Assembly: GCA_037954235.1 (NCBI GenBank)
Contig: JBBMOA010000002.1
Location: 15,943,009-16,007,008, forward strand
Source: Aulostomus chinensis
Lineage: Eukaryota > Chordata > Actinopteri > Syngnathiformes > Aulostomidae
Direction of reading: 5' to 3'
Length of the DNA stretch: 64,000 bases
Shown here: piece by piece, positions 38,860 to 49,900 of the stretch
How positions within the stretch are numbered: the first letter of the stretch is position 1
Layout: every line of letters begins with the position of its first letter
Made by a program: the position numbers and the translations under genes
Notes under the pieces: model-generated
Database searches by the model: none
The model's input: the letters and a program-made list of their open reading frames with translations, nothing else
Told to the model about the DNA's origin: nothing

Positions 38860-40315
38860 CTGAGGCTCAGGAGTGGATAGGAAGAGAGAACAAGGACAGG
38901 ATAGCGAAGACGGGCGGGGGGAACAACAATAGCAAAAAAAACAACAGTAACAAAAATAACAACAGAAAAAAAAGAAAAATATTGGTTGCAGGATTTCCAA
39001 TGCTAATTCACCATTTTGTTTAATATAATTTAAAATAAATGTACGAGTGTGTGATTATGTATCAGTTGTGCATCGTGTGTATGTATGCAACTGTGTATGT
39101 GTGTGTATGTGTATGCTACGGTTTGTCATTGGATGCTGTGGATAGCTGACTGTCGCTGATGTGGGTTACCAGAACAACACGCCCCTGGTCCAGGATAGCA
39201 GGCAGGTCAGGACCAAGCCACCAGGACACCCAGCAACCCCCCCCCCCAGGAGACAGCCACTGGCCCAACCCATGCCAGGACGTGCAGAAAAAGATGGGAG
39301 CAGCAACCCCTGTCCGGAGGCAGCCCACAGAGAGAGAGGGGAGACAGAGGACCCCAGGCCCACCAGGCACACACCCCACAGCACAAGCTTAGCCCAGGGG
39401 CATGGAGCCCCTCCAGCCTGGGACCCGGCCAGAGCCCCTACAGGGGGCCAATCACACACCGGCGAGGCCGACACCCGCCCACACCCCACACCCCACGCCC
39501 GGATGGAGCGAACCCCAGCCCATCACAACAACCAGGCCCATCAGCCCCAGAGAGAGCACCCCCCTTAACCCTCCACCCACATCCCCTGTTCTCCCCCTCA
39601 CCCCAGAGCAGGCTAAGCTCCAGGCCACAAGGCACCACCAGCAAGTGACCACCCCCCCTCACACCCCAAAAAGAAAGAAAAAAAAAAGGCCTGCCCTGCC
39701 CCCACCCACAAACGGGGCTGAGCCGAAGGCACCCGCGTCCTGGACCGTCACCCCCAGACAAAATAAATAAATAAAATCACTGCACAACCTCTTCTTTTGC
39801 CGCCCTTGCAGGGGCCGAGCTCTCCACAGATGCAGATGTAGAACAGGGCACCTCAGACCTAGTAAGACCACAAGCCAGGGGGCCCACCGCACAATGGCAA
39901 GGCCCGTGATCAACCCCAGCCCAACCGCCATGCCGGGAGGAAGACCACCCGTCCCGAGAACGCCAGTCAGGCCCCTTAGGCCACAGACCCCCAGGCTAGC
40001 CGTGGTGCAGTCAGCAACAGAGGCAGCAACGAACCCACTCCCTGCCCCAGCCCCCCCCCCCCCCCCCCCAATCCCAACAAGGGTGCAGGTTGAGTGTTGT
40101 GCGTGGGAATGTAGATGTGATGGTGTGGATGACTAGGATGAAGTTAAAATTGGGGGAGGCACAAAGGAGTGATTCTGAATACACACTTAATATGAAGCCA
40201 CTATTGGAAAAAAAGAAACTAGAACATTTCCTGTCACATACTCACATGTTTTGAGGGGTATTCCTATTTGATTTTAATAGAAAGAAGGTTTATTTTATGT
40301 GGTTTGGTATTTAAT
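38860..40315 (+). repeat. C-rich dispersed repeat block
   Basis: The core (about 39165-40080) is extremely rich in C and A and poor in T on the + strand, with C runs at 39237-39247 and 40051-40069. Before it lie a poly-purine segment (38870-38985, aacaac units) and a TG-rich linker (39050-39115); after it a G-rich linker (40080-40170). From memory of fish genomes, similar blocks recur and give rise to spurious 'basic proline-rich protein' gene models. The lack of T on one strand removes stop codons on both strands, which explains overlapping open frames of ~100 codons in several frames. I treat none as coding. Boundaries and family are uncertain. Confidence 0.45.
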
Positions 40316-40316
40316 T

Positions 40317-40354
40317 AGGGCCTGAGCCCGGAGGTCCTCCGGGGCGAAGACCCT
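40317..40354. repeat. GC-rich palindrome, probable MITE end
   Basis: agggcctgag...cgaagaccct encloses a perfect 8-bp stem, cccggagg (40327-40334) and cctccggg (40336-40343). The form 'agggcc-gagc...gcgaaggccct' is typical of the ends of a common fish MITE (from memory). Only one end was found. Confidence 0.45.
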
Positions 40355-40372
40355 ATTATGTTTTTTTCTTAT

Positions 40373-41734
40373 ATGTCTGAAAAGCTGTTGATGCAAATTC
40401 TGATGTTTGAATTTGAATGTTTTCATCTGCACTCAGTCACAGAAACAAGTCACGTCGTGAGTAAAACTCATGCAGAGATTCAGCTGTAAACTGCATTGTG
40501 AAGAATACAACACAACCACTAAAAACCACTGGGGTACAACCACTGAAATATCTCGCAGTCAAATGGTCCTTTTGCAAAGTCAATTGATCAGCAGAGGAGC
40601 AGACCTACTGGGAAGGGAACAGAGTGAAACAATTGACCTCGCTAATGTTGAATAAGTACACACAAGAGTAAAACTGAAGAAATCCCAGAGCAAAATATAA
40701 AAAAAACATGTTATTCTCTCTCTTTCTTTTATCTTCTTCTATGAAACCTAAGAAGATTATCCTGAGATTTGAGAACAAATTAACAAGTAACAGTGTAAAA
40801 CAGTATTATATTTTTTGATTGAGGAACTACTCATGTCACATAACTAAAGTAACAAGCGTTGTCCGCACTACCATTTACTATCTTACCATGAAAATAATAT
40901 TTTCACTTATGTCAATCTGTTGGACAAACACTACCAGAACAATTATCATGTTGAGGCAAGGAAAAATCCAATCTGTCAGAGGCCCAAACATATTCTTTTC
41001 TTGAACATTTGCATTGTGATTTATAACATGGTAAAGGTATTAGCATGTGATTTTTTTACCATAGTAGGAACCTCTGTCATTTGCCTCGCTTAAAGTGATG
41101 AAAACAAGAAAAAGGAGAAGAAAAACTGATTTTGGAGAGAGAGAATTGTTGCTGCTGCACGCCTACTGTGCGTAAATGAAAAGATTTTATTTCTGTGGCC
41201 TTTGTTCCATTTGGCTAATGGAAAGAGAATGAAATACGAAACTAGCAGGATGCAACCTTACATTTACACGTTACTATGTGGGTCGAATGATGTCATATTT
41301 TAGCTCTTGATTTTTTTCGTATATCAGCGCTGGTAGTAAAAGTGCTGCACACAGCAGAGCTGGGGGGTTTTGTCTGACTTTGTCTGAGGTCAACTAAATG
41401 ATTTCAAAGTAGTGAAAATTTACTGAAAGTCCCACTAAGCAGTGCTGATCCTTGAGGCAGCAGAGTTACAGAGGGTGGAGACAGGAGCTTGGGTTCTCCG
41501 TAGAGCATGTTAGTCAGCAGATGCAATTTGGCACTTAATTTCAGATATGGACAGGGTGCTGCCGACAGGGTGGTGCCAGCAGTTTTAGAATCCACGGAGA
41601 TTCAAAATTCAGACATGAGCTATTTAAGGTGACCAGTAACAGGGAATGAATATAAAATAATGCAATGCCATGGTCTTTTTCACACAGTTGCACACTCACA
41701 TGTGGAATCTGCTCGGTACAGCCATGGTCTGCTG
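40373..41734. other. No gene seen
   Basis: AT-rich unique DNA; no recognisable coding or repeat sequence. Confidence 0.45.
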
Positions 41735-41865
41735 TCACTGAGCAGCTTCACTGGAGTAGGGTTCAGGGCCTTGCTCAAGGGCACCCCAATGGTGGTAATG
41801 TTGCTGGTCCTGGGGATTGAACCAGTCACCCACAAGTCACAAGCTCACTTTTTTAACCTTTAATG
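41735..41865 (-). repeat. tRNA/SINE-like repeat fragment, minus strand
   Basis: The + strand reads 'gagcagcttca...gggccttgctcaagggcacc...ggggattgaaccagtcaccc'. Its reverse complement carries a B-box-like GGTTCAATCCC. The 'cttgctcaagggcac' block is widespread in fish genomes (from memory). The head and tail are not resolved. Confidence 0.5.
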
Positions 41866-44800
41866 ATAGAAACTTATGGTATGGAGTTTGATTTTATTTC
41901 TTGGGTGGTTCATTAGAAGAACATCATGAATTATGTTAGAAAGAGGGATTTTTTATGACACATTTATGATTTAACATACATGTAACACACTGAGCATCCC
42001 ATAAAACCTCTTTTCTTACTGACTTCTTGGCCCAAAACTATTCTTTTGCTGTGCAAACAAATTTTCTTTAAATATCAAATTCAAACACGTCTGGACCGTT
42101 CCTTTAATTTAATTGTGTGGCTCTCAATCCTCCATGAAAATGGGTAACTCACAAGGACACGCGTCAGCCTCTGTAGTGGACTAAAGCTTTGTCTATACTC
42201 TCATGGGACTCATCTCTGATGAACATGTGATAAACTGAATACAGAAGGAGAATCAATAAAAGTATAAAATTACTGGTCTCAGTTTACACAGTTTAAATGG
42301 GAGGGAGGTGGGTCCTAGGGTGGGTGATGTATCGCTACATTCAGCAGCGGCCATGCTACTGTAGGTTGGTGCAGCTTCTACTTCTGCATGCTAACTTACT
42401 TGCGTTGGCGTTTGTGTCACTATGTGTTTGTTGTTTTTGACATTGATCAGACATATGTAGCCAAGGGACCGGAGGAAAGATAATTCACACACACCTATAA
42501 ACTTGATTTAAAATGAAAAACACTGAAACGTCATTTTGATCAATTTCCAATTTAGAGTTGAGGTCATGGTACCACTTTTTATGATTTAACAAAGTGCAAC
42601 CCATTGCAAGTTCTGCTGTTTTTTTAAACTTTTTAAAGCAGGATATTTATTTCGCAGTTTACGCTCATGAGTATGTCAGTTGAGTATTAAAGTTTATCCG
42701 GAATGAAGGCTTGAAATGTGTATAAGTGTGTTTCTGTGAATGCGTAATACATTTTCTGTCCCATTGCAAATTCTGCTTCAGGCATAGTTGAGCTCCTGAA
42801 GAATTAATTTAGCTTGTTTTGATGGTACATGAGAAGAGAGGGGAGAAATCTGTGGCACAAAAACACCCTGAACACACTTCAAGGTGTTTACTATCTATTA
42901 AAATCATTCCACAGTAACATCTTTTGAAAATTCCCTGCAAGGTCACCCATGAAATGGTATTCATCCTCTTCCCACAGAGGAGCATTCTCATCTTGGCATG
43001 GGACATAAACTGTGTGCGACATCAAACACATTTCATTTTGCGCTGCGCATAATAAAGGGCTTTCCACATATCACATCACTACTTCCTGTAAATCTGCATT
43101 GACAACACAAAAACACATAAACGTGTGCCCACACACCCACACTTCATCAAAGTGTAATGCACTCATACACTCTTGAACATGAGCACATCAGCCTCCCCCT
43201 CCTGTTCCCCTACTCACACACAATAAAATGATAAAGACACTGACGTACTCAGATCACGGATTCTAATCACATCTTTGCATCTGCAGCTTTGTACTCTCAT
43301 CAACAAATACTAGGTTATCATCTGTTAATCAAACTGAAATATTTGTCCCAGGTTGTGTGCTGTAAAAAAAATCAACCTTGAAGGGCTGTTGGGTTCATAG
43401 CTCATGAGCAGGTACAGTCAAAGGATATTTTTGTCCTGGTTTCTGCTCAGGTATGGAGCTGCAGAATATAATTAGTGAGCGACTTGAGCTCTGTTCCAGT
43501 TTCCTCTTCAGCTTTGACAATAAACATGGGAAGCTTAGAGGTTAGGTTTAAGAGGTCTGACAGAATTTCCAACCCCTGTACGAGGCTTGCTACAGTTTCA
43601 CAGACTCTGCTGCTACTGCTACTTCTGCTGAACAGTTCCATCAATGGACAAATGTCTAGTGGTGCCCTCAGTGGTGCTCACATGGCTGGACTAACCACAG
43701 ACTGAGCTACAGACCTCTTCACAGGTACATTTTATTATATTCTCTTGAGATATCTCTGAAGAGCTCTCCGAAGGAGGTTACGAGTCCAATGCTGCAATTC
43801 CCCTTCATCTCATTGTCTCTCTCCTCCATGTTGGAAGACCTGGAGTTAATGGATAGTTAAAGAGCAGCAGCTTCTTCTTTCCATTACCATGCTAACCCAC
43901 CGCTTGGAGCTTCCCTGAAGCTACTGAGTATTTTTATAATGTGGCAGGTCGGAGCAGCTTCAAGGTAGAGAATTTCCTCTAATATTCCCAACTGTAGTCT
44001 GGAGCCTTGAATGGAAATGGTCTGGGCCCACTTGGCTGCACATAATCCAAGCCACTTGGCTAGCTCTTTCTGTGTTTCTTGTTTGACATATATTGCACAG
44101 TTTGTTTTTTCACCTTCTCTGTGTGCTGGACTCTGCTGTCTCTCATGCCCTCCACCCACCACCGGCCCCAATAACAGCAGCGTGAATAGTGCATCACTTT
44201 GGCATGTTTGATTGTTCCTTCTGAGATCTAAGTTGGCCTCCAGTGTTGTTCACTTCTACCATACCTAGTTTTGAATGAAGGCTACTGTGTCTTGCTGGCT
44301 TTGTATAATATGACGCATTCCCATAACAATATGAGAGCCAATGAGTCATTAAGTTTCTTGATATCAGTGTAGGCTATGCACAGGTTGGTCTGCCTGGTTT
44401 TAAAGTGTAGGGGTGACTGAGGCTGTAGCTGATGCTTTCAGCTTCTAGTGTTATTTCCAATACTCTTCTGAGTTTGTATGACTCATGTGCCTCTTCAGCT
44501 CAGACACTATAATGCCACACAAAACGGACATCTTTCTGTAAATCATCAACCAGGAATTTCTTTCGTCACATTTCTGTATCCCTGTTAACCGTTAACCCCC
44601 GTTTTTTTATCCTGCACCCAAGGCCATTCAGAATTATTTTTGTGTATTTAAAAGTGTGTTGTCCTCTGTCATAGTGACAGTATGTTGTTTTTACAGGCCA
44701 GCATAGATGCAATGCTGATACTTAGGCAGTGGGGCGTCACCCTCAACAGGACGGTTGCTGCTGCAGCTTGCACTCTGTTCTCATGTCTCTTCTGTGCCGG

Positions 44801-45149
44801 ACGGCCTTTTGGACCGTATGGTAATCTTGTTGGAAGCCCTCCAACTCCCATTGTGATGGTAGCTTCCTTCTATTGATGTTTAAGCACAATACAGAGTCAG
44901 TCATCTTTACAGGTGTCTCTTTAATTGAACAAGATTTAGTGCCGGACTTTTAGCCTCGATTGATTCATCAATATTGTCTAGCCACTGTCTTCTTTATTTT
45001 CACAAGCAGAAACAAACCTTGCACTAGTGAAACATTACGTACAGCATGCAAATTTAAAGATTTCAGTTGCAATTTTGATATTGTTTCCATATTCAACTTT
45101 TCTGCTGCTTCTGAAAGATAAAGCACTTGTGTTCGCCTTTTGTATGTAA
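41866..45149. other. No gene called
   Basis: Unique DNA. An exon-like piece at about 44696-44818 (acceptor 'tttttacag', donor 'tatg|gtaatc') encodes ASIDAMLILRQWGV..., which I do not recognise; left uncalled. Confidence 0.4.
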
Positions 45150-46080
45150 CACTCTGGACCTGCTCAGACCTGGCACTAGTGCTCAGGAACCATTCAGACC
45201 TGGCACTAACACTCAGGACCTACTCAGACCTGGCACTAACACTCAGGACCTGTTCAGACCTGGCATCAACACTCAGGCTATGTTCAGACCTGGCCCTTGC
45301 ACTAGGACCTGTTCAGACCTGATTCTTGCACTCAGGACCTACTCAGACCTGGCACTAACACTCAGGATCTGTTCAGACCAGACATTAACACTCTGGACCC
45401 ATTCAGACCAGACACTAACACTCGGGACCTGTTCAGACCTGGCATTAACACTCAGGCCATGTTCAGACCTGGCTTTTGCACTCAGGACCTACTTCGACAT
45501 GGCACTAACACTCAGGACCTGTTCCTACCTGGAACTTACACTCAGGAACTGTTCAGACCAGACCTTAACACTCTGGACCCATTCAGACCAGACACTAACA
45601 CTCAGGACCTGTTCAGACCTGGCACTAACTCTCAGAACCTACTCAGACATGGCACTAACACTCAGGACCTGTTCAGACCTGGCTCTTGCACTCAGGACCT
45701 ACTCAGACCTGGCACTAACACTCAGGACCTGTTCAGACCTGGCTCTTGCACTCAGGACCTACTCAGACCTGGCACTAACACTCAGGACCTACTCCGACCT
45801 GGCACTAACACTCAGGACCTGTTAAGACCTGGCACTAACTCTCAGAACCTACTCAGACCTGGCACTAACACTCAGGACCTACTCAGACCTGGCACTAACA
45901 CTCAGGATCTGTTCAGACCTGGCTCTTGCACTCAGGACCTTCTCAGATCTGGCTCTTCCACTAGGACCTGTTCAGACCTGGCTCTTGTACTGGGGACCTG
46001 CTCAGACCTGGCACTAACACGCAGGACCCGTTCCTACCTGGCACTAACACTCAGGACCTGTTCAGACCAGACAGCAACAC
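45150..46080 (+). repeat. 30-bp minisatellite, about 31 units
   Basis: A 30-bp unit built from 'ctcaggacct', 'gttcagacct' or 'actcagacct', and 'ggcactaaca' or 'ggctcttgca' repeats across the block. Units alternate so that 60-bp dimers recur: 45661-45720 and 45721-45780 are identical. 45361-45420 and 45541-45600 differ at few bases. Because 30 is a multiple of three and the unit lacks stops in two frames, long open frames (232 and 210 codons) arise. Single-base deletions, for example near 45302, 45962 and 46011, shift the repeat between frames, which argues against protein coding. Other explanations, such as a repeat-rich exon, are unlikely. Confidence 0.95.
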
Positions 46081-46884
46081 ATGCAGAGTAATCAAATGCA
46101 CTCACTGAAGGCATACAGTATGTGGAGGTGTTGCCAAGCATGAACTGGAGCTGTCATATTGAAATCAGATAACTTGGAACACATTTTTGACAGTGATAGA
46201 ACTGAATATAGATTATCTAAGCCACTTAAGTAATAACTCATGATCTCTGCTTAACTGTTGAGGGTGTTGGTATATTTACATCCATTTACTTGTATTCGAT
46301 GAGGTGTGATCAGGAGGATGCCAGTTAAGAGCTTTTGGGTGACACTCAAGTACAAGCAGGGTTTTGTCAGTCACCTAACTCTGTGACATCACTGATTTGC
46401 GTTACGGTTGCACCACCACAGGGGGAGCTTATCAGTGCTTTTCTCAACAATCCTTCAATTGCCATCCTTCTGTGTCCCAAAAGCAGCTCAGTGCTCCATG
46501 AAGAGGCAAGTGTATTTTTGATGAAAGGCACGTCAAACTGCACAAAGCTCATCAAGCCTTACAGGAAGTCCCCACATGAATGGCCAAGTTCTAAAAGTAA
46601 AACACCATGTACAGACTCCCGATCATAAAAGCATACAGGAAAGGACACAATGTAACCACAGATTTTAGGTACACATGATATAAGTCAGAGGGTCCAAGAC
46701 CCAGCACTTAGTGATTATGTAGCACTAAGTGTGTTGTGTGATGTTGTATGTTTGTCAAAAAAAAAAAAAAAAAAAGGGAGGGCGACACTACTTCTGCCAC
46801 GAGATGGCAATACCTGTGACCAAATCACAACTGAAGCACTTTTGCGCTTCCTTTGGGTTTTTCCTTAAGTCTGAATTCTTGCTT
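46081..46884. other. No gene seen; A19 run
   Basis: Unique DNA with a run of 19 A at 46757-46775 shortly before the L2-type tail. The run may be a boundary of that element or an unrelated expansion. Confidence 0.4.
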
Positions 46885-46950
46885 GTGTTGTACGTCGCTT
46901 TGGACAAAAGCGTCTGCTAAATGAAATTGTAGAATTGTAGAATTGTAGAA
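46885..46950 (+). mobile_element. L2-type LINE/SINE 3' tail
   Basis: 'tacgtcgctttggacaaaag' followed by cgtctgctaaatga and three units of attgtaga is the 3' tail shared by L2-group LINEs and the SINEs they mobilise in fishes. The 5' part is not recognised, so the true start may lie as far back as the A run at 46757. Confidence 0.6.
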
Positions 46951-49900
46951 ACACATAAACCAAGAGACAGCAACCAAATCAGTAGAATCTGAGCAGGTTA
47001 ATTAGGTGGGCAAAACATCACACATCAGAAACCCTGGTGGTCTGGCTGGCAGCTGTGCAGAAGATGGAGGGAATCCATGTTGCAGGCTTTAATATGATGG
47101 ATTCATGCCTGGCAGCCGGCAGCAGTGTAGGTCAGAATGGCGATACATGCAACTATGCAACTAAAGACTGAAAACTCCAGAGAAGCAAGATTTTAGCTAA
47201 GTTGTGTGTCCTTCGGCTAATTGGTGCCACAGTTATGCTGAGTTCAGCCTGTCTGCTCGTGTCTCGCAGGAGCATGCACAACTAAAGTGAAAGCTATGTT
47301 CTTATGATTTTAACGGGCACCGGGCACGTCTGTGACATGTCATATCATCAGAGCTGCTCTTCTTACCTGCTACGTCAGCTCTGTGTGTGCTGTTGTGTGC
47401 CAGCATGTGATCTGAGGAGGTTTATGAGACGGATGCAATTTGTTGTAGGTCAAAACTCCCCTGAATAATGCATGCACACTGGTAATTAATTTCTGGACAT
47501 CTATGAATCAAAGCATTCTTTTTTTAATCAGTACACATACAGTATGGTTACATTATAATCAGAAGCTTGTATAAATCCTCAGCAGTCTGTTAATTTACCA
47601 TAGTTTCATCCTCGTAGGCCCTTTCGCTTTGTATCCCTCTGCAGCAGTCAGGAAACAGACCACAGAGGGGGTTCTGCACATTCGACTAGGTAATGATATG
47701 GTACATTCAGGAACTCACTGCAGTAGGCTAACTGCTGCATATTGGCATCAGATTCATTTTTACTTTATTATAAGTTCTGGCTCAAAACAGGGAATATACA
47801 TTCATCCATTTCCCGTCTAATTGACTATGAAGAAGTCTCTTCGAGGCAAGAATAAAGAGAATGGCTGATTATGCATGACTCCCTGCATGTATCATGTGAG
47901 GCCTGAAAGAAATGATCCAAGTCTTTCTCATAACCTAGTGACTTAAAAACTTAATCTTAATGATCATTTCTGTGGGCTAGGAACAAATTAACTATTTTAG
48001 GTGATAATGTGTTACATATGTCGGCACTGAAATGTTGGATTTATATTTAGCCTTTTGATCAAATTTTGTATGGTAGGGAGCTGAAAGGTGATTCAGTGGA
48101 TCCACTTCAGTAGCCAAGTAAGGAAGGGAATATGGCCGTATGTGTTGATCTACAATTCTGCAGCTTGATGAGTGTTTAATTGATGCTTCAGGGTAGAAAG
48201 GTCTAGTGCTCAATAAAGTTTATAGCGTTTAAAACAACAATATGCTTTAATCTGCTGTCAGCTGGCCTTATAATATACCATCTTGTACTTAAACGCTCCA
48301 ATATGCAAAGCATGGATGGTCTCCAGAAGACTGAGGACGAGCAGTGACGCTGTCTGAGAAAATATCCCAACTTAAATAAAACTGGAACTGTTACAAATTG
48401 CTTAATGGTGACAGTGAAGTGTTGTATAAGCTCCAGTGGCAGATCTGAGTCTGTTAATGTGATTCCCCCAGCCTGACCCCGTCACTTAGATAACACACCT
48501 TTCTTGACATGGAATAACCAAAATTTGCATGAAATTTCAGCGTGTGCATGGAGGAAATGAGATTTGTGACAGAGAGACTTGGAGGCATACAACGACACTG
48601 TGAGACTGTCATTACCTAATATAGAATGCCGATGGAATAAATTACTGCTGATCGGTAAATTAGTATTTAATGAAGGGCCGACACATTATCCATTATCAAG
48701 CCATTTGTGTTTCAGATATCACAAGAGTATCCTCTCTAATGTTGCAAGGTTTCCAGTGACCCGGTGAGAAGCTGAGGAAATACTGTACTACCACGGAAGG
48801 ACCCTCAAGGGCACCTCTGGCACACAGTTGTGATGGATAAGCAACGCACATCCAGAAAGATCAGCCCGCCAGGCTGAGAGTGATTCATATACAGCACAGA
48901 CCCGACAGATGACTTTAAACCTGGCATCTTCCCTCGCTTCTGATGGCTCTAGCTGTGGCACTTTGCTGCCTTTCAAGAGGATTCTACATAATGTTGACAG
49001 GCTGGCTCTGATGGTACAGCTTGCATTTTTATAATAATGTGTTAAAGGAACAGTACAGGATGCAAATGTAATTGAACCTGCCTCTATTAACCTCACACAT
49101 TATCTGAGTTTGAAGTATTATAACATAAAAAAACAATATATGATAATATATACTTGTTGACATAAATGTCAGAGGTGAACTATTGGAATGCCAAAGTTGA
49201 TATTTTCTTGTTCCGTGCAGCCCTGTCGTTGGTTTAAACTGAAGCTAGTTGCAGTCTTGAATTTAGTCCATTGTGTGTGCTTCATCTCTGGGTGATTACG
49301 AGTAGACAGCAGCAGTCCAAGTGTCCTTGAGCATAGTTTCCATGTCTTAGTCACATAATTAGCTAACAGCAATGCTCGTCATCTGAATCCAACTCCATAA
49401 TCTAATTCCTTTTTTCAACAGCCTGTCTTACTCCTAAAATGATTCGAACTCAGATGACAACCTCATGAAAGGACATTTCTGATGGACTATCAAGTCTTAC
49501 AAAAAGTTGAGTCACATGTTGGCTAGATGACATTTCTTACTAGACTAAAACCAACTGTAATACGACTAAGACGAAATCTAAAGATCCTGGCAAAAATTAA
49601 CACTCTACTTAATAAAGCTGTACATTGCAACAGTGACCGATTAACATGGTTGTCACAATGTATTTCATTATACCAACTATGGCTCATAAAAGAATTATGC
49701 AAGAACCACTTTCCAGGCGTCAGCAGAGACCACTTTATATCCTTATCTCTGTTCTTCTCGCCATTTCAGTGTCCTACATGTGTGTGACAGAACTGTAACA
49801 CAGACCTTGGGAGTAGCTGAATAAGACTGTGTGAACATGTGTCAGTAGAATCTCTAATGGGAACACCATGCTCCTAATATTTAGTCCATCTGTAGCCTGC

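Noticed and set aside
39159..40136. Proline-rich and glycine/valine/leucine-rich frames on both strands
   Set aside because: A C-rich, T-poor strand removes stop codons in most frames; no domain, no splice logic, and overlapping frames on both strands cannot all be genes.
44696..44818. Exon-like piece with acceptor and donor
   Set aside because: Peptide not recognised and no partner exons; chance splice-like sites are frequent.
45127..46091. Two long overlapping frames (232 and 210 codons) with a ten-residue repeat
   Set aside because: Both are produced by the 30-bp minisatellite; the repeat passes from one frame to the other through single-base deletions, so neither is a conserved protein.
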